Assembly (NCBI RefSeq): GCF_019649055.1
Contig: NW_026570314.1
Coordinates: 372,001-436,000, forward strand
Source: Paramacrobiotus metropolitanus
Taxonomy: Eukaryota; Tardigrada; Eutardigrada; Parachela; Macrobiotidae
DNA: 64,000 nucleotides
Reading direction: 5' to 3'
Positions within the stretch are counted from its first letter, which is position 1; each line of letters begins with the position of its first letter. Of the stretch, positions 21,205 through 31,393 are shown piece by piece. The notes under the pieces were generated by a model. That model was given only the letters and a program-made list of their open reading frames with translations. It did no database searches and was not told where the DNA came from. The position numbers and the translations under genes are program-made.

Positions 21205-22389
21205 TTTGTTTAACTATTGACCAATTATTGTGCACTAGTTTTAATTGCTGCTGTGTCACAATTGACTGTTGTTTTAATTTCCCGAATAATTTTTCTGGAT
21301 GTTCTTGTTATTATTGGATACCACTGATGCTTCTCCGTGGGTTATAATAAACTGAACCACGTACCAGTATTGAATAAAAAATGCATTTTCCAGTGAGATA
21401 TCGTAGCCTGGGATTATAAAATAATTCTCATCGCCATAGTCCCACCAAATTCAGTCCGCCATTTTAGATTTTCTCAACGTAATTAAAAATTAGCTTCAAA
21501 TAGGGCCAGTTTAGAAAAATATTTTTCACTTTAATTTACGGCACTTTATTTGCAAAATATTCTCCCTTGATGGGATTCGATTCTGGATTCTGGGAATTAC
21601 AAGGAAGATCATCTAAACAACTCGGCCACTACGGCTTTGGTAATTTTGTAGTGTTACGATCAGCGCCAAAATTGTGTGACCTGTATACTAAGACCATAAA
21701 AAGAAGTTAAAATTTAAATCTGTTACAAAATTGCTGCCATCACTTAGTATTGAACTAGCGACCTCAAACCGTTGTGGAGAATCTGACAACCACTAGACCA
21801 CTACATCCATTCACATTTAAAATTCATTTAACCATCGCCAAAATTGCGTCGACCGTATTTAAAACGTAAAATTGGACAAAAATAATTGAGCTATTTGCAA
21901 AATTTTCTTATTATGAGTATTGAACCTGGTATCTCGAAGCATTATCCAGCAGTGGCCACCACTACACTACTACGAGCATTTCATTGATTTTTATTCCGGT
22001 TTAAGTCCTTTTATTCGTAGGTGTAAAACAATGGTTTGCCATGTCGTGTTATGTTTTGTTATGTTTTTATTAGGTGTTACAATTTATATGTTTATCGCAA
22101 TTTTCGCTCCGCCATAAACTGCTATTGTATTTCAAGACCAATAATTATTGCTTTTATTAGACAGGCCAACGTAAATAAATCCGAGCAACTGTTGATAAAA
22201 CTCTAATAAAATTCTCATAAAATCTACACACACGGTAGCAGTCAAATACGAGTACAGGCAAATGCACTCTCCTCTACTAACCAAACTGAAATAATGAGCA
22301 TAAGAAGTCGGAAAAATAAAGATTCGGTAACTCGTCAACTAGAGAAAAGAATGGGCTAAAGCAAATCCGAGAAAATGTTCAGCAATGCT
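21205..22389. other. Long spacer with tRNA-like repeats and a weak LTR-end motif
   Basis: Contains the three tRNA-like units (own entry). Near 22031-22056 the minus strand reads CATAACACGACATGGC, one base different from the true LTR-PBS junction. No coding region is supported. Confidence 0.5.
21569..21977 (-). repeat. Three tandem tRNA-like units (SINE-type) about 170 bp apart
   Basis: On the minus strand three units carry pol III A- and B-box-like pairs. At 21977-21912 the pair is TAGTGTAGTGG and GGTTCAATACTC. At 21808-21743 it is TGGTCTAGTGG and AGTTCAATACTA. At 21635-21569 it is TGGCCGAGTTG and AATCGAATCCC. The two GTTCAATACT boxes match GWTCRANNCY. Sequence between units is also alike (CGCCAAAATTG). 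None forms a clean cloverleaf, so these are tRNA-derived repeats, not working tRNA genes. Confidence 0.65.
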
Positions 22390-23100
22390 TTAGTCAAAAC
22401 CAAATCCCCGCGGATACGTATATTCGCAGTATGGGCCTCGCCCGCTCAAAATTTTATCATAATGCTGTTTCTGTTGGCGCGCGAACATGCGCATAAACTT
22501 CTCGTAGGTCAGATTCTGAATCTGCTCCAGAGTCATACGGCTTGTATACTTGACGTGCCAGTCCGGAAGAGGAAGATTCTTCGGTTTCGGTTTGGCGGTG
22601 GTGTAATAGTTTCCACCACGCTGCTCGGCCAATCGCAGACGTAACTGCTCTGCTGCCCATCTCTGTCGTTCTGGTTGACGAGGTTTATCCTCGTCCGGTT
22701 CCTCGTCACGTTTGCGGAACTCTTCTTCTTCCATCAGATGCTGTTGAAGAATCAAGACGCGCTTCGGCGCTGTGCCAACAATGCGGACGGAAAACTCGTT
22801 TGGCACGGCCACACAGCTGGGTGTCATTTCATTGGAACTTGCCTTTTTCTCTTCCGGTAGGACTTGCTCTTCCTGCCCGCCCACTTCTTCGTCATCAGAA
22901 AGCTGAAGAAGGTCTCCCACATCCGATTCCTGCGCTGGAACTGGAGCCACAGGCTCATATGGTTCCTTCCAAACGGGCTCTGCGTACAATTCCGGGGCTT
23001 CGCGTATCTTACGCAACTCTGGTTCGCGAGCAATCTTCTTCATCGCCAGGGGTTTGATGGTCTCTGGCACTTTCTCGTCCGCAGCAATCTCACGCGGCAT
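22390..23100 (-). CDS. Accessory ORF, 236 aa, charged, intact
   Basis: Uninterrupted from the ATG at 23100 (MPREIAADEKVPETIKPLAM). Acidic N-terminal half (LSDDEEVGGQEEQ), a central basic/acidic helix (MEEEEFRKRDEEPDEDKP), and a more ordered C-terminus with aromatic residues (GGNYYTTAKPKPKNLPLPDW, then MRMFARQQKQHYDKILSG). No family is recognised. CGGAAGT occurs 405 bp upstream at 23505-23511. Confidence 0.6.
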   Translation of the reverse strand: MPREIAADEKVPETIKPLAMKKIAREPELRKIREAPELYAEPVWKEPYEPVAPVPAQESDVGDLLQLSDDEEVGGQEEQVLPEEKKASSNEMTPSCVAVPNEFSVRIVGTAPKRVLILQQHLMEEEEFRKRDEEPDEDKPRQPERQRWAAEQLRLRLAEQRGGNYYTTAKPKPKNLPLPDWHVKYTSRMTLEQIQNLTYEKFMRMFARQQKQHYDKILSGRGPYCEYTYPRGFGFD

Positions 23101-24180
23101 GATTATCTCAAAATCAATACAATTATTTCAAAACCCAAGGAAGAACACTGCACGTAAAATCAAAATTTTAGGGTTCACTATCAAAATTTTAGAACTTAAA
23201 AATTGTATCTTTCGAGAAACACTGAACTGCGAGCACGTGCTCAAACAGGAAATGTCAATATGGGTACATAATACCCCTGTTAAGCTCGGAGAACCCACGT
23301 TCTTCTGTTTACTGTTCCTGTTTTCGCTTTCGTTGATCTCTCCTTCATTTGATAAATAAATGTCAAGAATATGATGTTTTAATTTATTTTAGTGTTTAAC
23401 AAATGAAGACAACACTATTTACCGTATAATAAGGATATTTCATCCAGGGGTAGCGTTTTACTGTAGTACCCCACTATGCTATAGTTCCGTTCGGCACAGC
23501 ACTGACTTCCGGTAATCCTTTGGAGGTTCTCTCCTGTCTTCCTATTTAATTGTTTTTGACTCGGAAGTATACTAAATAACAAGAGTAGGTGTGTGTAATC
23601 TATTCAGATATCTCCGAGACACCAAAAATCTACCCCTACCACTTTATACGGATTTCCAGTATATGCTATACTGCGTTATGCTATGCTCGTGGGTACAGTG
23701 CTCGGAAGTCCCTTAATTCTCGGAGTTGTTGCGTTTTCTTGTCCGGAGGTGGTTTAGCTGATTCATTATTGTATTTCATGATTTTAGAAGTAAAAATTAG
23801 GCCTTTGCATTTATTCGGCCGACGGAGGCGAGGCGCTGAAAGTTGCTATATACTCATTCTGTACAGCTACTTATCCCCTCTATCTTTTCGGAATGTTAAG
23901 GCTTATTTTCTGCCTAAACCGATAATTTAAATCTTCTCTAGTCCTTATTTCTTTATCCTCCACACCTGTCTGTATTCCATCGGCCGCATTTTATTTATTC
24001 GCATATCCAGCAAGGCTCAACTACCGTATAAACAAAAGATCCGTTTTAATGGTAAGGTGTGGAAACAAAAACAAGACAGAAACCACATATCCGTAGGGCT
24101 ATAAATTTAAAATGGATTTACACATCATAAAATGTCGGAATTAAAGAAAGATTGTAAACAATAATTTTAACCATACGAAG
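23101..24180. other. 1-kb spacer between accessory ORFs
   Basis: No gene supported. Contains CCGGAAGT (minus strand) at 23505-23512 and AT-rich sequence. Confidence 0.4.
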
Positions 24181-25154
24181 TCACAACCTCTCAAACTGCA
24201 GCCGGATGTGCTGCTTCGATAACCAATCAAGTTGGCGTCGATATTGCTTTTCCCTTGGTTGTTTTAGGATCTCTTTCATTTCCCGCTCAACTTGATCAAT
24301 ATTGGTGTAATTGGAGACAGGACGCACACGCAACTTCTTCACTTTAACAGTTTCCAATTGTGGTACGGGAGTCGGTGGTTTCTGTACTGGCTTCGGTCGC
24401 TCCTGTGGTTTCTCTTCCTTTTTCCCAGTCTCTTTAGGTTTTCTGGGGCACTTGAAGAATGCCTCTTTAACGGTCAGTTGCTGGGCTTACCAAAACTGGT
24501 ACGCTCTGCTGCTTTGCTCAGTCAACGCGGTTTCATCCAAGTGCTGATCGAGTGCTTCCGGTCGGTAGCCATTGCTGCTGAAATATGTCTCATGTTCGGC
24601 GGAATCGGACTCACCACCCGTTTCCTCTGTTTCCTGCCCTCCTTCTTCTACTGCCTTTTTCTTTAACAGGGCTTCCAACACGGCTTGCTGGCGTCGCATT
24701 CTCTGGTTCAGCAATACCTTGGCCCGATCATCTGCTGCGATGTCAGCTCCTCGCTGCATCGTGTCGTACGTCTGAACTGCCAACTTAATCTCCTTGCGTT
24801 CGTCTGCTGTCATCCTTCTGCCCTGTGCACGGGTATCTCGTTGCTGCTGCAGAATATGTGCTCGCGCTTCCATCATCCGGTAGGCAAAACTGCAGAAGTG
24901 GTCCGAGTCAGGCTCGAGCATGTCCAGTAAATACTCCTGCTCAATCAGCGCCTTTTCTTCATGTTCTGAGCCCAGGTCCTGCTCACGTACTCTTTCCATT
25001 GCTTTTGGAAGGGAATTCCGCTACCACTCTCACGCCAAAGATGAATCGCATTAGAATACTGCCGTTCGTAAAGGTTCCATTCAACAAGGGGAGTCTTTAA
25101 CTTCCCGTAAACTTCATTGGCAAAAAACATGTGAGCTGACTGCGGAGACACCAT
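24181..25154 (-). CDS. Accessory ORF, about 320 aa, helical, one frameshift and one in-frame TAA
   Basis: Three consecutive blocks. From 25154 (MVSPQSAHMFFANEVYGKLK) the frame runs to about 24980, where the plausible sequence shifts frame to EQDLGSEHEEKALIEQEYLL. That runs to 24487, where a TAA (24489-24487) interrupts an otherwise open frame continuing to 24181 (KPKETGKKEEKPQERPKPVQ, then IDQVEREMKEIL). The middle is rich in heptad-like charged helices. No family is recognised. CGGAAGT lies 74 bp upstream at 25228-25234. Confidence 0.6.
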
Positions 25155-25653
25155 AATAATAGGGATAATTATAAATCTTATTAAAGAACGGAATTACAGA
25201 TACATTTAAAAACCGCAACAAACTGTGACTTCCGCTCTGTACTTAGCATGAGATGGCAGTTTTCGTTTCCGGTCGCCCCTGGCAGTCACTGCTGCAGGCG
25301 GCTAACACAGCGACAGTTTCAGCGCTTTAAAACTACTGGAAAAACGGTTCTTCATTTCTAATTAAATTACTTTAACTTTTCCCTTGTTTTCATCCATGTT
25401 TTATTGATTCCCAATTATTCCTTTAGAGATTTAATCCTTCTCATTCTCTGGAGTGCCAGATTATCATGATACGGTAAACAGAGACATTCTTTGGCTAGTT
25501 AAGACACGATAAACAAAAGTGTACTATTTGAGAGCATATTCTACAAGGACACAGTGATACCAATTCCAGCTTTTAGTCCCCATTTTCTATCAACAAAAAG
25601 TTCTAACAATCAATTTCAACGTGTTTTTTGTTTCCCTTGTCTCCACATTGTAC

Positions 25654-26331
25654 TCAATCTTCCAGTGGGCGCTTTGTTCCTTGACGGCCCTCATCCTGCC
25701 CACTATCATTCAATTGGAGCTGTTTCAAAAGCGCATCGGCCCTGGTGAGTGCTTGCTGTAGGGTCTCCACGGCACCACCGTCACTCAACTCTCCTGGCTC
25801 CAAACCCGCAGCGGTGATCACAGCAACAGGGTCCGTAACAATATCCAGGCCATGGTTCCTGCGCAATTCGTATATCAAATGGGCGATCTGCACTGTATCC
25901 GTTGGATCCGTACACAGAAATCGCCAGATACGCTGTTCCGCCGGATGATCATAATTCAGCGTGGCCAGGTAACTGTTAAAACGTCCGACTGGCATGATAC
26001 TTCCCGCTTGCAGACATTTCCGTCCAATGTACAGCCGGGTTCCAGGATGAACCAGAATATATTCGCTCTCCAGTCCGTAATCTTAAATCGCGTACGGCTT
26101 TGCGCGCTCATCAACTCCCCTGGCGTAATTCAACCAAGACGGAGGTAAGTCGCAATCTTCCTCTTCAGTTTCCTGTCCACTGTCAGGCGTCGTAACTGCA
26201 CTGCGCGATTCCACGGACATGTCGATATACTCTTCCGTGTCAGCTTGGGACTGAATCTCTTCATCAGGCATAGCGTCCCACGGCTGCTCATCCATTTCCG
26301 GCAATTGATGACCGCGGTTCATTCTCATCAA
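25654..26331 (-). CDS. Accessory ORF, about 225 aa, interrupted by one in-frame TAA
   Basis: The frame from 26331 (MMRMNRGHQLPEMDEQPWDA) is acidic and Ser-rich to a TAA at 26083-26085. It then continues open in the same frame (DYGLESEYILVHPGTRLYIG) to 25654 (ending KRPLED). The second half has mixed hydrophobic and polar sequence like a folded domain (RIWRFLCTDPTDTVQIAHLI). Not recognised. The stop looks like a point mutation because coding character continues at once. Confidence 0.6.
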
Positions 26332-26630
26332 TACACAGTAAGTTTAAGTTTCTCACTTTACGCTGCTTTGCTAATCGCGATTTAAACTTTCGAAACGATT
26401 AAAGATTCATGTTACACTTCTATCACTGTGCATCCGGGTGCATTAAGTTTTGAATTCCGGCTTTATTTCCTAGCCAATCAGCTCCGCTGGTTTCGCACTG
26501 ATACTCGTGTTTTAAGATTAGTACTTGTTAGTACACGCTCTATTAGTTAGTTTAGAATGTAAAATCGTAAAACATCACTGCAATTTAAAATCATAAAATT
26601 ATGTACACTTAAATCTGCATTTCCTCTCTT

Positions 26631-27455
26631 TTAACGTGTCCAACATAGCACGCATTCTACATCGTGTTGCTCGAGGTCTTCCTCGATTTCCGGCCAATAA
26701 AAGCGTAACTCGTACAAAATGTAGTCCATTATTCGCGTATTACTAAAATATTTATGCTTTAGGCGCCTGTGCACCGATTCGGCCAGGATAGTACGCCACT
26801 GATGTGGTATCAGAATTCTCTTTACTTTGTCCGGCGAAGAATCCTCATAACAAATGTATCCATTACTATTTCTGATTTTAGGAAGATGTTCCTTGACATA
26901 GTCGGATTCATCCGTGATCACTCCGTCTGCTAACGCTTTCCACATCTGAATGTCTGCACATTCAGACTGTCGATAACGCCAGAATTCTGGTCGCTCCAGA
27001 AGGTCATCAGTAATGGCACCGACTGGCCAGAACGTTTCTGCCGGCTTCATCCAATCAGGTACAAATTTTCCTACCGGTTTAATACACGTTTCCACGGTAG
27101 CCCTATTAATGGCAGCGACTTCAAAAATTCCGCAGAAAATTTCCTCTTTAATTTTCATATCCGATGTCTTTCCTGCATTCACTGCCACTGGTTGGCTCGT
27201 AATTTCCAGCGGTTTCTGTGCAACTACACCGTTTTCTGTTTTCACTTCCGCTTTAATTCGTTTCGGTGAGCTTCGATCTGCTAACGCCTGTTCCGCCATC
27301 TGGGATACATTCAGGACAGGTACAGCTTCTTTTGCTTTTACATCTGGTATTATTCTTTCACCATTATGGTCTCGTTTTCTTTTACTGTGTTCGACCACAA
27401 ATTTCGTTACCGGTTTACTAATTCGTCCCGAACGTGTACGAACTATTTCTGCCAT
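26631..27455 (-). CDS. ORF after pol with an integrase-type HHCC zinc-binding module
   Basis: 274 aa, ATG at 27455, 25 bp after the pol stop. The N-terminus is basic (VRTRSGRISKPVTKF), then low complexity. Residues about 160-274 match the segment ahead of and including the integrase H2C2 domain: FWRYRQSECADIQMW, IPHQWRTILAESVHRRLKHK, FYWPEIEEDL, VECVLCWTR. This parallels both the pol copy and the ORF at 31333-32886, so it looks like a duplicated pol module on its own. The four ligands H, H, C and C are present. There is no DDE core, so it is not an integrase by itself. Confidence 0.8.
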   Translation of the reverse strand: MAEIVRTRSGRISKPVTKFVVEHSKRKRDHNGERIIPDVKAKEAVPVLNVSQMAEQALADRSSPKRIKAEVKTENGVVAQKPLEITSQPVAVNAGKTSDMKIKEEIFCGIFEVAAINRATVETCIKPVGKFVPDWMKPAETFWPVGAITDDLLERPEFWRYRQSECADIQMWKALADGVITDESDYVKEHLPKIRNSNGYICYEDSSPDKVKRILIPHQWRTILAESVHRRLKHKYFSNTRIMDYILYELRFYWPEIEEDLEQHDVECVLCWTR

Positions 27456-27479
27456 TTGTTGTTTTTCTAGATAATCGGC

Positions 27480-30400
27480 TTAGTCCTTGTCCAGCTTGGA
27501 AGTTGCCATGTCTGGTGTCGGTAATACCGGAGGCGGCGCGGGGGCCTCCTCTAGCTCTTCTGGACACTCCTTCTCCAAGCAGGAGAGCACCTTCGGCGGT
27601 CTCTCATCAGCAAGTATCGTATCAATGTCCCGGAAACAGTAGGGTTTTAAACGGGAAACATGAACCGTGTCCATTTTGACGTTTCCTTTCTTGTTAGATT
27701 TAACCACGTAATGGACCGGACCGCTAGGCCTTACAATCTCCCATCCTGCCGTCCAACGCGGCATAAGACTTGGATTTTTGCCTAACTTCCTGTGCAATAC
27801 GTATACCAACACGTGATCCCCAATTTGGTAAGTGGTATCTCGCGTGTTCGTATCATATCTGACTTTATCCTTGATTTTATTCTTAAATTCCTCGACATTC
27901 GCTATCTCCAGGGCTTCGCGCAGACTCCTTTGCATCTGCTGCACAAATACGTGGGCGGGAACGACATAATTCTCATTCATCGGAATAAAATTAGCAACCG
28001 GGAGGCGCATTTCCTGTCCGTACATTAAGAAAAACGGTGAGTGTTGCGTTCGCTCATCTATTTTAGCGTTAAATGCAGCCGTCAGGGCTGGAAGAAATGT
28101 ATCCCAATCACTTTGTTTTTCATTAGTATACTTCGCCAATGCGCGCTTAATCTCGCCAACTCGTTTCTCCACAAGGCCATTTCCCTGCTGGTGACCCGAC
28201 GCCGTCGGCGCGTGTGCGACGCCCGACAGAGCTAGAAGCTCACGGAACATTTCGGACCTAAAATTACTGCCTCTGTCTGACGTGATATGTGCCGGCATGC
28301 CAAAGACAGTCATGATCCGTTGGTAAAAGAATAAAGCTAAGGTCGCGGCGTCGTTTCTTTCGACTGCCTCAGCAAGTACATATTTACTTCCATAATCTAC
28401 CGCAATAATTATATGCTTTTTTCCAGATTCAGTTGGAGGAAGCGCCGGAGCTACATCGATTGCCCAGACCATTCTCGGAGGCACAGTAGGATTTGTCTGG
28501 AGGGATCCCGCCGGTGCCGTCGCTGGGTTGTTCTGTGCCAAACAGGCCGGACACGAGGCACAGTAAGCCCTGACAGAATCAAGCATTTTCGGCCAATAGA
28601 AATACTTATACATTCTTTTATAGGTTGCCAAAACGCCCAGGTGTGCTTCCAGCGGAGAATCGTGATTCTCTCGCAAGAATTCTAGCCTCCGATGTATTGG
28701 TACGTACATGCAGTAAAATATCTTCCGGTTCAATTCGAATTTGTAATAAACTACACCCTGCCGCACAGTGAACTTCGGTAGATGTATTTTCTCATGTTCC
28801 GATTTCTTTTCATTTTTGTGCTCTAACAATAATTTCCAACGCAGAATGCGAGCGTCCTTTGACTGCTCTTCCGCCCAAAAGGCCGCCTTTTCATCTTGGA
28901 CTAGTTTCTGCATTTTATCCACGTCAAATGCCTCTTCGTCTTTCTCATCAATCACTTTCAGCTCCTTGGCCATCTCCATCATGTTCATGTACAATTCCGG
29001 GTACTCACGTTCTCGTACTTGCTGGCAATATTGGACCATCGCCGCATCACCAATCACAGGATTCGTTTGCCGGTAATCAAAATCAGTATCCGAGTCATCA
29101 GACTCTGGCTCTACTTGATCTCCGGGATTACGGCTCAACGCATCGGCGATCACATTCTCTTTACCAGGTATGTGCACCGGCTTAGTGTTAAACTGTTGCA
29201 CATACAACGCCCATCTTCCAAGACGACCCGCCGTGTCTTTCATATTGTGAAGGAATACAAGCGCTTGATGGTCCGTCTGGACTTCAAACTCGTAGTCCGA
29301 AAGATAATGGCGCCATTTCTTCAACGCGCAAATTAATGCGTACGCCTCCAACTCAGTTGGAAAGTAAATTTTCTTCTGCGTCTCCGTTAATTTTCTGCTC
29401 AGGAATGCAACAGATTTCCAGTTTGCCGATCCTTCCTGTTCCTTTCCTTTCGGGCACTGCATAAAAACTGTTCCAACTGCAATTGTACTTGCATCAACGA
29501 CAACTCTAGACTTCGCCTCTGGGTCGTACCGAGCCAACACTGGTGCCGAGGTAAGTGCGTCTTTGAGTTCCTGCACAGCGTCTGCTTGTTCTGGTCCCCA
29601 TTCTAAGTCCGCTTTTTTAGGAATCAAGCGTTGCAACGGATCTGCTTTCTCTTGAAAGTTCTTAATGAACTGGCGGTAATATCCCACCATTCCTAAAAAT
29701 CTGAGAATGTCTTTTTTGTCTTTTATAGGGCCGAATTCCTGGACCGCCTTAATCTTTTCAGGATCTGTGCTTATACCATGCTGATCTACAGTATGTCCCA
29801 AAAATGTAATTGACCTAACAAATAATTCTGTTTTTTCAGGACTTATGGTCCAGCCACACTCCTGAAGCCGAAGGAATAATTCCCGTAAATCCCGCATATG
29901 ATCTGCCAGGATTTTGGAGAAAACAATTATGTCGTCTATGAACACCAACACGTTGCGCCATTTCATATTTGCCAGAGTTAAATCCATTGCACGTTGGAAC
30001 GCAGACGGCGCGTCCTTCATCCCAAATGGAAGTACTCTGTATTGGAAGGTAAACTCTTCTCCCACCATTGTTGTTTTCGCTCTGTCCTCTGGCTTGATTT
30101 TTATCTGCCAAAATCCCGATTTAAGATCTATTTTTGAGAACACAGTTGCTTTGTCCAATGCATTTAGGATATCGTCAACCCGTGGTAAAGGGTAAGAACT
30201 TCCCAACAACCGTTCATTCAGCTTCCGGAAATCTACGGTAAGTCGCCTCGATTTATCCTTCTTTTTAACGATGCATATTGGACTTCCCCATGCTGAGTTA
30301 GTAGGTTCTGTTATCCCATCTCTGACCATTTCCGCCGTCTTGGCTTGAAGCCATTTCCTGTCCTCAAACGACGTACGATAAGGTGGGGTACGCACTGGAG

Positions 30401-31274
30401 CACTGTTTCCTGTATCGACTGAGTGTTCATAAATGGTGCAACATCCGACGGGACGAGCCTGTGTAGGTAGGACTGATTTCGCTTCATAAAAGATCCGTTT
30501 TAACGCTTCCTTGTCCGGACAAATTTCACCAATTTTAATTTTAGCAAACGTTTCTTCTGTTTCAGGGTCGATTTCCGTGTCCGATTGTGCCTCCTGTGCC
30601 TGTATTGCCAAGCATTCACACATTCTTTCTGCCATCGGTGTACCATTTTCATCCCGTGGAATTTTACAGAACTCATCGTGATAATTCTCCCAATATCCCG
30701 GAGTATCGACCTGATACACTTCGTCAACCGCCACAATACTGCCAAGGTTCGTTTCCCGATTTAAAACCATATGTTTGTCCGAGGCGTTCATGACGCAAAT
30801 ACGTGTATTTCCTTTTTCATTCAGTGACACAACGCCATCGAATAAAAGAACGTTTTTATTGTTAGTCGGTATTTTGCCTTCGTACAGGTATGGTAGCTTC
30901 TGCAGATCTTTCTCCTGGAATTTTTGCAGTTTTTGGGCCGGCATATCCGTTCTGACTCGGATAATTCCTTGGGAACGCGGCTGAATAATTACTGGGGACG
31001 TAGGGAATAATTCCATTTTGAAAAATTCAATGGGCACCGGCTCTGGCTCGACCCGGTATATATCATCTTCTGTTTTGCTAACCGTTTCGACAACATCCGC
31101 CTCACTCTGGGCTTCCAATCCCCGTGTCACTGTTTGGATACCATTCTTTGTGTACACATGCGCCGGAATATCCTGAAATCCCGTGCATCTTGTGATTTTA
31201 TCGCCGGTGTTAAACAATTTTGAATTTCTTGCGCCATTATTACTCGCTGATTTTCTTCTAATTGCTGGATGCAT
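27480..31274 (-). CDS. pol: Pol: reverse transcriptase, RNase H, integrase (intact)
   Basis: 1,264 codons with no stop. The RT starts near residue 275 (RTPPYR, WGSPICIVKKKD) with catalytic VFIDDIIVFSK near 435. RNase H has VVVDASTIAVGTVF, a TELEAYAL Glu and TDHQAL near 590-665. An HHCC module (ENHDSPLEAHLG, then CASCPAC) lies near 860-905. The integrase core has the D, D and E residues in WAIDVAP, TSDRGSNF and GLVEKRVGEIKRAL near 925-1020. The C-terminus has VHVSRLKPY, typical of Gypsy integrase tails. All catalytic residues are in place, in contrast to damaged neighbouring ORFs. It overlaps the small ORF upstream by 148 nt in the -1 frame, starting at an ATG in the context CAATGCAT. Confidence 0.95.
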   Translation of the reverse strand: MHPAIRRKSASNNGARNSKLFNTGDKITRCTGFQDIPAHVYTKNGIQTVTRGLEAQSEADVVETVSKTEDDIYRVEPEPVPIEFFKMELFPTSPVIIQPRSQGIIRVRTDMPAQKLQKFQEKDLQKLPYLYEGKIPTNNKNVLLFDGVVSLNEKGNTRICVMNASDKHMVLNRETNLGSIVAVDEVYQVDTPGYWENYHDEFCKIPRDENGTPMAERMCECLAIQAQEAQSDTEIDPETEETFAKIKIGEICPDKEALKRIFYEAKSVLPTQARPVGCCTIYEHSVDTGNSAPVRTPPYRTSFEDRKWLQAKTAEMVRDGITEPTNSAWGSPICIVKKKDKSRRLTVDFRKLNERLLGSSYPLPRVDDILNALDKATVFSKIDLKSGFWQIKIKPEDRAKTTMVGEEFTFQYRVLPFGMKDAPSAFQRAMDLTLANMKWRNVLVFIDDIIVFSKILADHMRDLRELFLRLQECGWTISPEKTELFVRSITFLGHTVDQHGISTDPEKIKAVQEFGPIKDKKDILRFLGMVGYYRQFIKNFQEKADPLQRLIPKKADLEWGPEQADAVQELKDALTSAPVLARYDPEAKSRVVVDASTIAVGTVFMQCPKGKEQEGSANWKSVAFLSRKLTETQKKIYFPTELEAYALICALKKWRHYLSDYEFEVQTDHQALVFLHNMKDTAGRLGRWALYVQQFNTKPVHIPGKENVIADALSRNPGDQVEPESDDSDTDFDYRQTNPVIGDAAMVQYCQQVREREYPELYMNMMEMAKELKVIDEKDEEAFDVDKMQKLVQDEKAAFWAEEQSKDARILRWKLLLEHKNEKKSEHEKIHLPKFTVRQGVVYYKFELNRKIFYCMYVPIHRRLEFLRENHDSPLEAHLGVLATYKRMYKYFYWPKMLDSVRAYCASCPACLAQNNPATAPAGSLQTNPTVPPRMVWAIDVAPALPPTESGKKHIIIAVDYGSKYVLAEAVERNDAATLALFFYQRIMTVFGMPAHITSDRGSNFRSEMFRELLALSGVAHAPTASGHQQGNGLVEKRVGEIKRALAKYTNEKQSDWDTFLPALTAAFNAKIDERTQHSPFFLMYGQEMRLPVANFIPMNENYVVPAHVFVQQMQRSLREALEIANVEEFKNKIKDKVRYDTNTRDTTYQIGDHVLVYVLHRKLGKNPSLMPRWTAGWEIVRPSGPVHYVVKSNKKGNVKMDTVHVSRLKPYCFRDIDTILADERPPKVLSCLEKECPEELEEAPAPPPVLPTPDMATSKLDKD

Positions 31275-31393
31275 TGCTGGGTGAGTTCATTTAATTTTTC
31301 ACGTTCCAACGCTAATTGAATTAACTGTTGTTTTAAACGGCGACTCGCGCCCGACTTTCGCTTCCGTTTATATTCGTATTGGTCAATTCCCAT
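31127..31393 (-). CDS. Small coiled-coil ORF bridging to pol
   Basis: 88 codons. Residues 1-55 form a basic stretch and then a heptad-like helix (RRLKQQLIQLALEREKLNEL). It starts at an ATG 61 nt before the upstream ORF stops, in the -1 frame. Pol in turn starts inside it, also -1. Only the N-terminal part looks coding; after about residue 60 the pol frame takes over. It may be a fragment joined to its neighbours by frameshifting, re-initiation or simply indels. Confidence 0.5.
   Translation of the reverse strand: MGIDQYEYKRKRKSGASRRLKQQLIQLALEREKLNELTQQCIQQLEENQRVIMAQEIQNCLTPAIKSQDARDFRIFRRMCTQRMVSKQ

Noticed and set aside
21569-21977. Three functional tRNA genes
   Set aside because: No clean cloverleaf or acceptor pairing in any unit. 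tRNA-derived repeats fit better.
27013-27474. Plus-strand frame of 153 codons with hydrophobic stretches
   Set aside because: Antisense to the HHCC ORF at 26631-27455, whose motifs match two other ORFs.
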